From Stenomitos frigidus_A (GTDB lineage Bacteria > Cyanobacteriota > Cyanobacteriia > Leptolyngbyales > Leptolyngbyaceae): a stretch of DNA of 64,000 nt. A program made the translations under genes and the position numbers. The notes below the pieces were generated by a model. It saw nothing but the letters and a program-made list of their open reading frames with translations, was not told the DNA's origin and did not search any database. The stretch is taken from assembly GCF_963877135.1 (NCBI RefSeq), contig NZ_CAWNSW010000014.1, positions 1-64,000 on the forward strand, given 5' to 3'. How positions within the stretch are numbered: position 1 is the stretch's first letter; each line of letters opens with the position of its first letter. Positions 34,657-44,429 of this stretch are shown one piece after another.

Positions 34657-36840
34657 ATGCTGAAGCAACGGAAGACCCAGGTATGGTTGGGACTGGCGGC
34701 ACTGGGAGCATTGGCTGTAGGAGCCGTAATTCCACTGATGAAATGGAGTGGACATTGGCACCAGCGATCACCGATCGCGGCTCTTACCGCAGCCGATGGT
34801 AGCACCAAGAGACCAGTGAGTGCATTTAAAGCCCTGCCACCCGCGCAGCGCACAAAAGCGCTTGAGGCGATCGTGAGAGGCAAGGAATCGCCAGAGCGTA
34901 GCCGTGCCCGCTATCTGCTGGCAGCTGAATTGCTTGAGCAAGGGCAGGGCAAAAAGGCATTAGAACCCTTGCGAGAGCTAGAAAACAGCTACCCTGTGCT
35001 GGCAGCAAACGTGCTGAAGCACCGAGCGAAGGCCTATGAACAGATGGGCGATCGGGCTAACGTACAAGGAACCTGGCAACAATTAATCAAAGACTATCCC
35101 AAGAATCCAGTAGCGGCAGAAGCTCTGGTTGCTCTAGAACGCGACAATCCACGCTATGGAGATCAAGCGATCGCGCAGTTTCCAGCGCACCCCAGTACGA
35201 TCGCGTTAGTTCAACAGCGGTTGAAGCAAAATCCTAAACAGCCTCAACTGCTCATGCTGATCGCGAAGCATGCGCTCTACGCCCAAAACTACCTTGATGT
35301 GCTGGACGCTTTGACCAGTCACTACGCAGCGCAACTACAGCCCAAAGACTGGGAAGCGATCGCGTTCGGCTATTGGGAAAAGCAACTCTATGGGAAAGCT
35401 GGAGCCGCTTATGCTCGCGCTCCTTATACGCCGCTGAATGCCTACCGCATCGGCCGAGGGCTGCAACTCGGCGAAAAAGGCGGGGCGACCCAGGCCTATC
35501 AGCGTGTTGTTCAAGCGTTCCCAAATGCTAGCGAGACGGCTTTAGCCTTGCTACGTCTAGCCAAATTAGTCGAACCAGGACAAGCTGTAAGCTATCTGGA
35601 TCTGGTCGCTCAGCGCTTTCCAGCCAAAGCAGGAGAGGCACTTTTAGAGAAAGCCAAACTGTTGGAGCAGCAGAATAGTCTCAAGTTTGCAGCAGCGGTA
35701 CGCCAAGTTTTACTCACTCGCTACAGTCAATCGGATGCAGCGGCTGAACTGCGATGGAGCCTTGCCCAAGAGCGCGGCGCAGCGAATGATGCCGAATCGG
35801 CTCGCGTGTGGGCAGAGTCCTTGACGATCCATAACCCAAACAGCGAACAGGCTCCTGAAGCGACTTATTGGAGTGGCAAATGGGCGGAACAACTGGGCAA
35901 GCAGAAAGAAGCAAAGACTGCCTATGAGCAAGTGCTAGCAAAGTATCCACAGTCCTATTACGCGTGGCGATCGGCCTCGCGTCTTGGTTGGGAAGTAGGA
36001 GACTTTAACAGCGTGCGCCAACTCAAACCAGCCGTGACTCGTCCTACATCGCGCCCTGATCTTCCCGTTGGCTCTACCGCACTGAAGGAGCTCTTTCAAC
36101 TCGGGCAAGACCGTGACGCCTGGAAACTCTGGCAGGTGGAATTTCAAGACCCGATGCAGCCTTCAGTAGCACAGCAATTCACCGATGGGGTGATGCGGTT
36201 AAGCGTTGGCGACTATTTGGATGGCATTTTCATGGTGTCCTTCTTACAAGAACGAGACAAGCCAGAAGAACAGGAGCAATATCGATCGCTCAAACGGAAA
36301 GCATCCTACTGGCAAGCGCTGTACCCATTCCCGTTTTTAGAGCCGATCGAAACCTGGTCGCAAGAGCGGCAGCTGAACCCGCTCCTGGTCACCGCACTGA
36401 TTCGGCAAGAATCACGCTTTATGCCGGGTATCCGCTCTAGTGTTGGTGCGACTGGCTTAATGCAGGTCATGCCTGATACAGGAGCCTGGATTGCCAAGCA
36501 AATTAAGCTGAAGGAATACCAGCTGAACGATCCCGATGACAATATCAAGCTAGGCACCTGGTATCTGGACTATACCCATCAGGAATACAGCGGTAATTCG
36601 ATGTTGGCGATCGCCAGCTATAACGCTGGTCCTGGAGCCGTTGGTGGTTGGGTGGCAAAGGCTGGGCAGCAAGACCCCGATGTGTTTGTCGAGAACATCC
36701 CCTACAAGGAAACCAAAGGCTATGTCAAATCAGTCTTTGAAAACTACTGGAACTATCTGCGGCTCTACAACCCAGAAATTTCTCAGAAATTGACGCAGGT
36801 TTCTCAAGAACATCCGGCAGAAACAGTGCCCAATTCGTGA
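34657..36840 (+). CDS. slt: Soluble lytic murein transglycosylase
   Basis: An N-terminal anchor or signal (VWLGLAALGALAVGAVIPLM) leads to a long alpha-superhelical, TPR-like region (about residues 40-550). A C-terminal GEWL-type lytic transglycosylase domain follows, with the catalytic glutamate in LIRQESRFMPG near 583. The SSVGATGLMQVMPDTGAWIA, SYNAGPG and ENIPYKETKGYVKSV motifs of Slt are intact. It cleaves the MurNAc-GlcNAc bond, leaving 1,6-anhydro ends, in the periplasm. ATG at 34657 with GGGAGG upstream is preferred to the TTG at 34645. Confidence 0.94.
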   Translation: MLKQRKTQVWLGLAALGALAVGAVIPLMKWSGHWHQRSPIAALTAADGSTKRPVSAFKALPPAQRTKALEAIVRGKESPERSRARYLLAAELLEQGQGKKALEPLRELENSYPVLAANVLKHRAKAYEQMGDRANVQGTWQQLIKDYPKNPVAAEALVALERDNPRYGDQAIAQFPAHPSTIALVQQRLKQNPKQPQLLMLIAKHALYAQNYLDVLDALTSHYAAQLQPKDWEAIAFGYWEKQLYGKAGAAYARAPYTPLNAYRIGRGLQLGEKGGATQAYQRVVQAFPNASETALALLRLAKLVEPGQAVSYLDLVAQRFPAKAGEALLEKAKLLEQQNSLKFAAAVRQVLLTRYSQSDAAAELRWSLAQERGAANDAESARVWAESLTIHNPNSEQAPEATYWSGKWAEQLGKQKEAKTAYEQVLAKYPQSYYAWRSASRLGWEVGDFNSVRQLKPAVTRPTSRPDLPVGSTALKELFQLGQDRDAWKLWQVEFQDPMQPSVAQQFTDGVMRLSVGDYLDGIFMVSFLQERDKPEEQEQYRSLKRKASYWQALYPFPFLEPIETWSQERQLNPLLVTALIRQESRFMPGIRSSVGATGLMQVMPDTGAWIAKQIKLKEYQLNDPDDNIKLGTWYLDYTHQEYSGNSMLAIASYNAGPGAVGGWVAKAGQQDPDVFVENIPYKETKGYVKSVFENYWNYLRLYNPEISQKLTQVSQEHPAETVPNS

Positions 36841-36852
36841 GGTCAGCTCTAG

Positions 36853-36892
36853 TAGCAGGATTACCCTAGTGGTAGCAGGATCACCCTAACGG
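36853..36892. repeat. 20-bp tandem direct repeat
   Basis: TAGCAGGATTACCCTAGTGG is followed at once by TAGCAGGATCACCCTAACGG; 17 of 20 bases match. It begins 12 bases after the slt stop codon. Confidence 0.7.
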
Positions 36893-37083
36893 GTACTGGG
36901 AAACGTGTCTAGAAATTGCCAAGATGATTGGTAGGGCGCGTCTAACCAAGGGCGGTTAACACTTGCGGGTTCCTATCCTGCTGCTTGTGGTTAACCGAAG
37001 CGGCGTTGCCTGCTGGAGTTCCTGCTTTGCGGTCGATCGTGATACCCATTCAAAGCACGATCGTTGCAGATTCATCGTTGGTT

Positions 37084-37110
37084 GGGGGCACGGCATTGCC
37101 GTGCCTCTAC
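37084..37110. repeat. REP-like palindrome
   Basis: GGGGGCACGGCATTGCC then GTGCCTCTAC forms a near-perfect hairpin (GGCACGGCA / TGCCGTGCC core). It resembles the 26-base perfect palindrome at 56600-56625 and may belong to the same dispersed family. Confidence 0.65.
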
Positions 37111-37335
37111 AAGATGCGTCGCATTCTCGATGCAAATTGGTGATGAGATTTTTACGTCTAACGTTTCCACGTTTTATTGTGCCAAACTGGCTGACGACAT
37201 TGGCTGTAACATTGCGCCAAGCAGGTCGTCTGCTGAAGGTTAGCGTGTACAGGCGAATGTTCTGCTCATCTAGAACTGGTCATCTAGGAGACGATCGCGG
37301 CGACAGTTCGGTCTAGCTTTTCACGGTACATACCA

Positions 37336-38718
37336 ATGGCTATAGACTTCCAGAAACTTTTTGCGGCTTGCCAGCCTGATCGATCCTTAAATCTGGCGAA
37401 TCCCGACGATCGCCCATACTACATTGACTTTTCAGCGGTACGTGGTGACAAGATCATTCGTCGATTACGGCGTACGATTGGTGGCTCAAGCCAGTCTACC
37501 TGCCAGCTTTTTAGCGGACATGTAGGTTGCGGTAAAACGACAGAGTTATTTCGGCTGAAGAGTGAGTTAGAAGAGGACGGCTACTATGTCGTTTACTTCG
37601 AGTGCACAGAAGATCTCGATCTCGATAATGTTGATGTGACAGATGTGCTGCTGGCGATCGCGCGTCAAGCCAGTGAGAAGCTTGAGCAAGACCAAATTTT
37701 TTTGGAACCACAAGGCTTCAAGAAATTTTTGCAGGATGCCGTTACGTTCTTACAAACTGAGATCGACATTACCGGAGCACAGGTGAACGTGCCAGGTGGC
37801 ACCAAACTCAGTGCCAAAAGTGATGGTAAGTTTGAGTTCTCACTGCCGCTGGGTATTGCCAGTATTACCGCCGAAGCGAAGAAAGATAAGAACCTCCACG
37901 ATCGCTTGAGGCAGTATCTTGCACCACGGACAACCAGTCTCTTAGCCATCATTAACGATGAACTGCTGAACCCAGCTACGATCGCGCTCCGCCAGCGAAA
38001 CAAAAAAGGGTTGGTGGTGGTGGTCGATAACCTCGATCGGGTCGGGGCGCAAATCAACAACGCCAAGCGCCCACAGAATGAGTACCTCTTCATTGAGCAG
38101 GGCTCTGACCTCCGCCGACTGTCTTGTCACTTGATCTACACCATTCCGCTGGTGTTATTGTTCACCAATGAACGGGATCTGCTGGTCAATCGTCTGGGCG
38201 GTGGCACGGAACCCACTGTACTGCCCATGGTACCCGTGCAATCCCGCGATGGGCAGGTGTACGAAGAGGGGATGCGCCTGCTGCGGCAGATGGTTTTAGC
38301 CCGTGCCTTTCCTGAACTCACGTCTGAACAGGAGCGCTTAGAGCGTGTCCATGAGGTCTTTCAAAGCCCTGCCCTACTCGATCGCCTCTGCTTTATCAGT
38401 GGTGGGCACGTCCGCAAACTCATGACACTGCTGTTTTCTTGCCTGCAAGTAGATGACCTGCCGTTATCCAGTGATGGCATTGAAAGCGTCATTCGCGATT
38501 ATCGAGATGCTTTGCTAGTCACAGTGGATGACGACGAATGGAAGCTCATCATGCAGGTTGTCCGTCAGCGGGTGATTCAAGGCGATGAGCAATTCAAAAT
38601 CTTGCTGCCCAGTACTTTCTTCTTTGAGTATCGAGACAGCGAGGGGCGTTGGTTTGGCCTCAACCCTGTGCTAGCAGAAACGCGAGAATATAAGCATTGG
38701 TTAGAGCAGGCAAGTTAG
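37336..38718 (+). CDS. P-loop ATPase paired with STAND-WD40 gene
   Basis: A 460-residue AAA/KAP-like ATPase. Walker A is SGHVGCGKTTEL near residues 60-71 and Walker B is GLVVVVDNLDRV near 224-235. A helical region (about 120-200) interrupts the core, and a winged-helix-like C-terminus follows FISGGHVRKLMTLLFSCLQ. No membrane helix or recognisable effector domain is present. The STAND-WD40 gene begins 170 bases downstream on the same strand, separated by heptamer repeats, so the two probably form a unit. Such ATPase plus repeat-sensor pairs are seen in bacterial conflict and signalling systems; here function is inferred only. Confidence 0.8.
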   Translation: MAIDFQKLFAACQPDRSLNLANPDDRPYYIDFSAVRGDKIIRRLRRTIGGSSQSTCQLFSGHVGCGKTTELFRLKSELEEDGYYVVYFECTEDLDLDNVDVTDVLLAIARQASEKLEQDQIFLEPQGFKKFLQDAVTFLQTEIDITGAQVNVPGGTKLSAKSDGKFEFSLPLGIASITAEAKKDKNLHDRLRQYLAPRTTSLLAIINDELLNPATIALRQRNKKGLVVVVDNLDRVGAQINNAKRPQNEYLFIEQGSDLRRLSCHLIYTIPLVLLFTNERDLLVNRLGGGTEPTVLPMVPVQSRDGQVYEEGMRLLRQMVLARAFPELTSEQERLERVHEVFQSPALLDRLCFISGGHVRKLMTLLFSCLQVDDLPLSSDGIESVIRDYRDALLVTVDDDEWKLIMQVVRQRVIQGDEQFKILLPSTFFFEYRDSEGRWFGLNPVLAETREYKHWLEQAS

Positions 38719-38786
38719 AGAAGAGAGCAGGGGGAGCAAGGGAAGCAAGGGAGGCAGAGGAGAAGCGGGGGAAGCATAATACCAAG

Positions 38787-38827
38787 GCTGAGGCTGAAAG
38801 CTGAAAGCTGAAAGCTAAAGGCTAAAC
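38787..38827. repeat. Heptamer tandem repeat (GCTGAAA)n
   Basis: GCTGAAA occurs three times in succession (38793-38813), preceded by GCTGAG and followed by the variants GCTAAAG and GCTAAAC. This is the short tandem heptamer type (STRR) known in cyanobacteria. The 40 bases before it are purine-rich low-complexity sequence. Confidence 0.85.
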
Positions 38828-38888
38828 TTATCTCCAACTAACTCATGACTTCCAACCACTCCTGTCCGCGATCGCGTTAGCTGAGGCT

Positions 38889-41800
38889 ATGACAGACTCT
38901 CAACACTCGGAAGATTATGCCAGCGTCAATGAGCGATCGCTGAAACGGTTGGTGCGGGCCATTACGCTATCACAGGGGCGGTTTTCCCTGAATTTTGTGC
39001 GGTGTAATTATGTCGAGCTGCAGGCAGAGATGCAACAGCGTCTGCAGGCCGCATGCGGGTTTGAAGTACGTTACTTAACGCTGCCTCCGTCATCACGAAC
39101 GTTGTTTACTGCGATTAAAGCCACGCTGGGCGACGAGCAACCACTGGCGTTGATGGTCTCTGGCTTTGAGTCTGTTGCTGCTCTCGATAACCTGCTGGTG
39201 GCAACGAATCAGGTACGGGATAATTTCCGCAAAAGCTTTGCCTTTGCGCTGGTGCTCTGGATCGATGATGAGGTATTGAAAAAGCTGATGCGATCAGCAC
39301 CCGATTTCAGCAGTTGGGCTGGCGTACCGATTCAGTTTGCAATCACCACTGAGGCTTTAATTGCGCTGCTGACTAAAGAAACGGATGCCCTGTTTGAAAA
39401 TGCTATGGAGGTGGGTGCAGGGCGCTTTCCCCGCAGTTCAGCCCTGTATCCCGAAATTGGAGCGCATTCTCGTGGGCAGCTCAAACTGGCGCTGAAGGAA
39501 CTGCACGATCGTGGACAGGTACCGCCACCAAACCTGGCAGCCAGCCTGCAGTTTGTGCTGGGGCAGGCCGCCTATGCCGATGGTCAAATGCTAGAGGCTC
39601 GCGATCTCTATGAGCAGAGTTTGGCCTTTTGGGAACAAGAGACAACGACTCTCGATGCCAATCAGCGCCTTGAACGCCTGGGCTGCTTGCTGTTTTACCT
39701 TGGTTTGTGGTGGCGGCGCTGGGCAGTCTTACATCGAGCCGAGCAGCTTGCGGCATGGCACAAAGCCCGCGACTATTTCCAACAGTGCGTGCAGGTCTTG
39801 CAAGCGGGCGATCGTCCAGACCTGGCGGCAAAGTTTATCAACGCGCTGGGGGAAGTGCTCCGTCGTCTGGTCAAGCTCGATCACATTTGGGAGGAGCTTG
39901 AGTCTGTCGCTCAGACCAGCGTTGCCTTACACAAAACGTATGGTGATCCGCTGCGACTGGCTTACAGTTATGGACTTCTGGCAGAGGTGGCGCTGTCGAA
40001 AGCGGATTGGTCTAAAGCGAAACAGTATGCTGACCTGGCACTGGAGACCAATAACCGTTTACCAGAGCCAACGTTAGAAGCACAGCAGCAGTATGCGGAA
40101 CGGAGCTGGATGAGACAGCACTACCGCAGTTTGTATTTGTTGTTACTCGCGCAGGCCCAACGGCATACGGATTCTATGCAGCACGCTGTTGAAACTTTAG
40201 AAAGGGCTAAAGCGGATTGCAACCATGCCTATGATCCCCTGCTCTATATCCGCATTTTGGAGACACTACGCAACATTTATTACCAGCAGTTGCGGTATGT
40301 CGAAGCGTTCCAAACCAAGCGCGATCAGCAATCGATCGAACAACAGTACAGCTTACGTGCCTTTATTGGAGCCGTACGCTTGCAACCAGAGCGGCAAGTC
40401 ATTAACCCAGCGCTCGTTCCCATTGCCTTACCAGAGTCGAAAGCAGGCAGCAATCATCCTGACGAACCACCACCGCAAGCCGTCGCCGTGGCGCAAGAGA
40501 TTCTTGCCTCTGGTCGGTACCGAGATGTTGAAAAACTGATCAAACGCTTGAGCGAACCCCGTTATAACCTGACCATCATTCATGGGCCATCGGGTGTAGG
40601 CAAAAGCTCCATCATCGGTGCGGGCTTGATTCCTGCTCTTAAACAGAATCCGATCGGCGATCGCAGCGCTCTGCCGGTGGTGCTGAGGGTTTACAAGGAT
40701 TGGATCAAGGAATTAGGGAAAAGCTTAACGGCAAGCTTACGCGAAAAAGGCATTCGAGATACCGCCCCAAGCCTGGAGAACACCAGCGACATTCAAGTGT
40801 TGCTGGCTCAGCTGCGAGACAATGCCGATCGCCGCAGTTTGCTCACCGTCTTAGTGTTTGACCAGTTTGAAGAGTTCTTCTTCGCGAACCTCAAGCTGAG
40901 CGATCGGCGTCCGTTCTTAGAATTTCTTCACCAGTGTCTCAACCATCTTCCCTTCGTCAAAATCGTCCTTTCTTTGCGCGAAGATCACCTGCACTATTTA
41001 CTCGAAGGGAGCCGTCTCTACGCGGATGACATCACAGACAACATCCTCAGCCGCGACAAACGCTACCCATTAGGCAATTTTTCGTTGAAGGATGCTAAGG
41101 AGATCATTGAGCAGCTAACGCTCCGCTCCGAGTTCCATTTGGAGCCAGACCTCATCAACCAGTTAGTGAATGATCTGTCAGCCGACCAGCAAGAAGTCCG
41201 CCCCATTGAGTTACAGGTTGTGGGTGCACAACTGCAAGAAAGCGATATCACCACCCTACAGTCTTATCAAGCGCTGGGCTTGTTTCCCAAAGAAAAGCTG
41301 GTTGAGCGCTTTCTTGAGCAGGTGGTCAAAGACTGTGGCCCCGAAAACAAACAAACTGCCACTCTGGTTTTATATGTCTTGACGGATGACAAAGGCACAC
41401 GTCCGCTGAAAACTCAGCCTGAACTCATTGCCAATCTGCAAGCCTGGGAGTTGTCTGCGAGTGCGGATCAGATTGATCTGGTGTTAGCCATCCTCGTCAT
41501 GTCGGGGCTGGTGCTCGAGATTCCCGAAGTGCCCGTCAAGCGCTATCAGCTTGTACATGACTATTTGGCCACGCTTGTCCGGCAGAAGCTGAACCAGGAA
41601 GTTGAAGACTACAAGTTTAAGCAGCAGCTTGACAAAGCGAGAGAAAGCGATAAGGCCAGAGAACGCCTAGAAGCTGATGCGCGCAGTCGTCAGCTACGGC
41701 GACAGGTCATGATTTCTGCTGGTTTTGTAGCGGTGCCACTGCTCGGCCTGGTTTTATTCTTAGTCACTGACTTTATTCTCCAGAGAAACAAAGCCGCGAT

Positions 41801-44030
41801 CGCTGAAATTGATGCCACTAACGCGCTTTCATCTAGCCAACTCAGCAGCAATAATCAGCTCGAAGCATTAACCAACGGCATTCGAGCCGTCACTCAACTG
41901 CAAAAACAGCAAGCGCAGCCAGGTGCAGTTTTGCTTGATCTTAACCAAGTGCGAAACAGAACGATCGGAAACGTGTTCGCAGCCGTCTACAGCATTCAAG
42001 AGCATGACTATCTTATTGGTCACCGTTTATGGGTTGCCAGCGTCAGCTTTAGCCCCAACACAAAACTCTTTGCGTCCGCCAGCGCCGACAACACCATCCG
42101 GCTCTGGACTCAGAATGGTAAGCCACTGAAAACGCTTGAAGGCCACGAGAGTGGAGTGAATAGCGTCAGCTTTAGCCCGGATGGGCAACGCCTGGCTTCT
42201 GCCAGCGATGATAAAACCATCAAGCTCTGGGATGTGCAAGGCAACCTGCTCACAACCCTATCAGGGCACGCTTTTCCTGTCACTAGTGTGAGCTTCAGCC
42301 CCGATGCTCAACGGTTGGTGTCTACCAGCGATGATTTTACAGCCAAGCTGTGGGATATTCGGACGAACCGCGCAATCAAAACCCTCAAAGGTCATACAGA
42401 CCGGGTAAAAGCCGTTAGCATCAGTGCGGATGGAACGATCGCCACCGCCAGTTGGGACGGTACAGTCAGACTTTGGTCACGGGATGGCATTGAACTTAAA
42501 CGCTTTAGTAATGATCTCGTCAGGTTATGTGACGCCAGCAAAGCTAGAGTCAGACTCGGCGATGAACTCAATCAGATCGGCGTCAACCTTGAGCACCTCT
42601 GTCGTGAAGGCAACACTAAATTCACGAGTGTTAGTTTCAGCCCCGATGGTAAAACGATCGCGGCGGGTAACTGGGATACCACCGTCAAAGTTTGGAATCG
42701 AGCCGGGACGTTATTGCAAACGCTGACTGGGCACAGCGATCGCGTCACTAGCGTTGCGTTTAGCCCCAGTGGCGCGGTGATTGTGTCTGCCAGTAATGAT
42801 GGCACCATGAAACTCTGGGATAGCACTACCGGGATCATGCGCAGGACACTCAAAGTGCCTGGTGTGATTAGTGCCAGTTTTATGGATGACAATACGCTAG
42901 TTTCTGCTGGTGCTGATGGCGCAGTAAAACTCTGGAAACTGGATGGCATCGCTCCCGCCACGCTGGCGTATGAAACAGCCGTGACCAGCATAAGCTTTAG
43001 CCCTGATGGTCAATGGCTGGCTAGTGCGAGCAAACGGTTTGAGCAAGATCCCAGCGTCCTGACGACGATCAAGAATCTGAAGCTGAATGCGGCTGGTGCC
43101 AGAGCTTTGGTGGATGGGCAAATTAAACTCTGGAGTCTTGATGGCAAGCGAACTGTTTTCTCTTTCCCGTCTACAGGCAACTTTGCTAGCGTTAAGTTCA
43201 ACCCCGATCCTCAGCGTCACATGCTGGCAAGCGCTGAAAATTCACTCGATCGCAACGGACGCTTGCTCAAGGCCCAAGTGAAGCTTTGGAGCCTTGATGG
43301 CAAACAGTTGAAGCAAATTGGGGCAGAGGGCGAGATTAGTGATTTGAGCTTCAGTCCCAATGGTCAGCAGCTCGCGATCGCCGAAAATACGTTGTCAGGT
43401 TCTGCGTCGAAGCAGGGTAAAGTCAAGCTCTGGAATCTTGATCGTCATACGTCTAAAGTCCTGGTTGTTAACAATAACAAAGTGAATAGCGTCAGCATCA
43501 GTATTGAAGGGATCATTACGACTGCCAGTGATGACTCAACCATCAAACTGTGGCAGCAGGATGGGCAGTTGCTGAACACGTTAAAAGGGCATACCGACAT
43601 CGTCAATCATGTTAGCTTTAGCCCCGATGGTAAAACGCTTGCCTCTGCCAGCACAGATACAACCATCAGGCTCTGGAACCTGAACGGACAACTGTTGCAA
43701 ACACTCACAGGCAATAGTGGCTCTGTCCTCAGCGCTAACTTCAGTGCCGATGGCAAGCTTCTCGTGTCGGGGAGTGATGACGGCAAAATCAAGCTTTGGA
43801 GCGTCACGGATGGCTCACTTTTGGCAATGCTTCAAAAGAGCGATCGACCGATTTATAGCGTTAACTTCAGTCCACAGAACTATCGACTCATTGCGTCTGC
43901 AGGCAGTGATAACAAAGTGAGCCTATGGCAATTTGAGCTCAATTCACTGATCACCAGTGGCTGTAGCTGGCTAAAGCCCTATCTCAAAACAGTGCAGACT
44001 GCCCAAAATGAGCACTTATGTCCTTCGTAA
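38889..44030 (+). CDS. Giant STAND NTPase with iSTAND-like N-terminus, TPRs and 14 WD40 repeats
   Basis: A 1713-residue protein. Residues about 1-175 form an alpha/beta domain (FALVLWIDDEVLKKLM, APDFSSWAG) that looks like a STAND/AAA fold lacking a Walker A, as described for inactive iSTAND domains. TPR-like helices span about 195-480. The active NTPase has Walker A GPSGVGKSS near 564 and Walker B VLVFDQFEEFF near 654. A single transmembrane helix lies at about 940-965. The C-terminal 670 residues hold 14 WD40 units, counted by (I/V)(K/R)LW motifs, enough for two seven-bladed propellers. These resemble sensors that oligomerise on ligand binding. It is likely co-transcribed with the ATPase at 37336. 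Confidence 0.9.
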   Translation: MTDSQHSEDYASVNERSLKRLVRAITLSQGRFSLNFVRCNYVELQAEMQQRLQAACGFEVRYLTLPPSSRTLFTAIKATLGDEQPLALMVSGFESVAALDNLLVATNQVRDNFRKSFAFALVLWIDDEVLKKLMRSAPDFSSWAGVPIQFAITTEALIALLTKETDALFENAMEVGAGRFPRSSALYPEIGAHSRGQLKLALKELHDRGQVPPPNLAASLQFVLGQAAYADGQMLEARDLYEQSLAFWEQETTTLDANQRLERLGCLLFYLGLWWRRWAVLHRAEQLAAWHKARDYFQQCVQVLQAGDRPDLAAKFINALGEVLRRLVKLDHIWEELESVAQTSVALHKTYGDPLRLAYSYGLLAEVALSKADWSKAKQYADLALETNNRLPEPTLEAQQQYAERSWMRQHYRSLYLLLLAQAQRHTDSMQHAVETLERAKADCNHAYDPLLYIRILETLRNIYYQQLRYVEAFQTKRDQQSIEQQYSLRAFIGAVRLQPERQVINPALVPIALPESKAGSNHPDEPPPQAVAVAQEILASGRYRDVEKLIKRLSEPRYNLTIIHGPSGVGKSSIIGAGLIPALKQNPIGDRSALPVVLRVYKDWIKELGKSLTASLREKGIRDTAPSLENTSDIQVLLAQLRDNADRRSLLTVLVFDQFEEFFFANLKLSDRRPFLEFLHQCLNHLPFVKIVLSLREDHLHYLLEGSRLYADDITDNILSRDKRYPLGNFSLKDAKEIIEQLTLRSEFHLEPDLINQLVNDLSADQQEVRPIELQVVGAQLQESDITTLQSYQALGLFPKEKLVERFLEQVVKDCGPENKQTATLVLYVLTDDKGTRPLKTQPELIANLQAWELSASADQIDLVLAILVMSGLVLEIPEVPVKRYQLVHDYLATLVRQKLNQEVEDYKFKQQLDKARESDKARERLEADARSRQLRRQVMISAGFVAVPLLGLVLFLVTDFILQRNKAAIAEIDATNALSSSQLSSNNQLEALTNGIRAVTQLQKQQAQPGAVLLDLNQVRNRTIGNVFAAVYSIQEHDYLIGHRLWVASVSFSPNTKLFASASADNTIRLWTQNGKPLKTLEGHESGVNSVSFSPDGQRLASASDDKTIKLWDVQGNLLTTLSGHAFPVTSVSFSPDAQRLVSTSDDFTAKLWDIRTNRAIKTLKGHTDRVKAVSISADGTIATASWDGTVRLWSRDGIELKRFSNDLVRLCDASKARVRLGDELNQIGVNLEHLCREGNTKFTSVSFSPDGKTIAAGNWDTTVKVWNRAGTLLQTLTGHSDRVTSVAFSPSGAVIVSASNDGTMKLWDSTTGIMRRTLKVPGVISASFMDDNTLVSAGADGAVKLWKLDGIAPATLAYETAVTSISFSPDGQWLASASKRFEQDPSVLTTIKNLKLNAAGARALVDGQIKLWSLDGKRTVFSFPSTGNFASVKFNPDPQRHMLASAENSLDRNGRLLKAQVKLWSLDGKQLKQIGAEGEISDLSFSPNGQQLAIAENTLSGSASKQGKVKLWNLDRHTSKVLVVNNNKVNSVSISIEGIITTASDDSTIKLWQQDGQLLNTLKGHTDIVNHVSFSPDGKTLASASTDTTIRLWNLNGQLLQTLTGNSGSVLSANFSADGKLLVSGSDDGKIKLWSVTDGSLLAMLQKSDRPIYSVNFSPQNYRLIASAGSDNKVSLWQFELNSLITSGCSWLKPYLKTVQTAQNEHLCPS

Positions 44031-44153
44031 AGCTTGGCAGCGTGCTGTTACAGCTTGTGAGAAGGTAGCCCTAACTGCTGGCGAAAACCCTCATCTTAAA
44101 GGGCATCTTGCCAACCCGCATGAAAAACGCGTTGGAAAGAGTGCTCGCTGCGG

Positions 44154-44420
44154 TTAGCGCCTTACACCATACAGATTCGCACCTGTTAAATCAGCACCGC
44201 TCAGATCAGCACCACGCAAATCTGCACCACTCAAATCTGCATTCCTCAAGTTAGCATTACGCAGGTTCCAACCTCTTAGATCGGCTCCGCTCAAATCACA
44301 GTCAGGGCAGGCATTGGTGTTTTGTAATTGTCTAACATGACTAGGATTGGCAGCAGCAACACTACCTGCTAGTGCAACGGTTGTCAGCATGATAGCTGTA
44401 CTTAAAAGCTTCAGTTTCAT
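44154..44420 (-). CDS. Small exported pentapeptide-repeat protein
   Basis: A signal peptide (MKLKLLSTAIMLTTVALAGSVAAA) is followed by a short segment with a CPDC motif and about eight pentapeptides (LSGADLRGWNLRNANLRNADL). The ATG at 44420 has AGGGAA nine bases upstream; the GTG at 44429 is too close to that site. The mature protein would be a short beta-helix in the periplasm or lumen. Cysteine-headed mini pentapeptide proteins of this kind are common in cyanobacteria and have no assigned role. Confidence 0.87.
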   Translation of the reverse strand: MKLKLLSTAIMLTTVALAGSVAAANPSHVRQLQNTNACPDCDLSGADLRGWNLRNANLRNADLSGADLRGADLSGADLTGANLYGVRR

Positions 44421-44429
44421 TGTTCTCAC

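Larger units (their letters stand above)
36841..37335. other. 495-bp intergenic region with repeats
   Basis: It contains a 20-base direct repeat (36853-36872 and 36873-36892) and a REP-like palindrome at 37084-37110. An open frame at 36963-37316 runs through that palindrome and has an unnatural composition, so it is not called. The promoter of the ATPase gene probably lies here. Confidence 0.55.

Noticed and set aside
36963..37316. 117-codon open frame upstream of the ATPase gene
   Set aside because: It runs through a REP-like palindrome and its translation has an unnatural composition with no conserved pattern.
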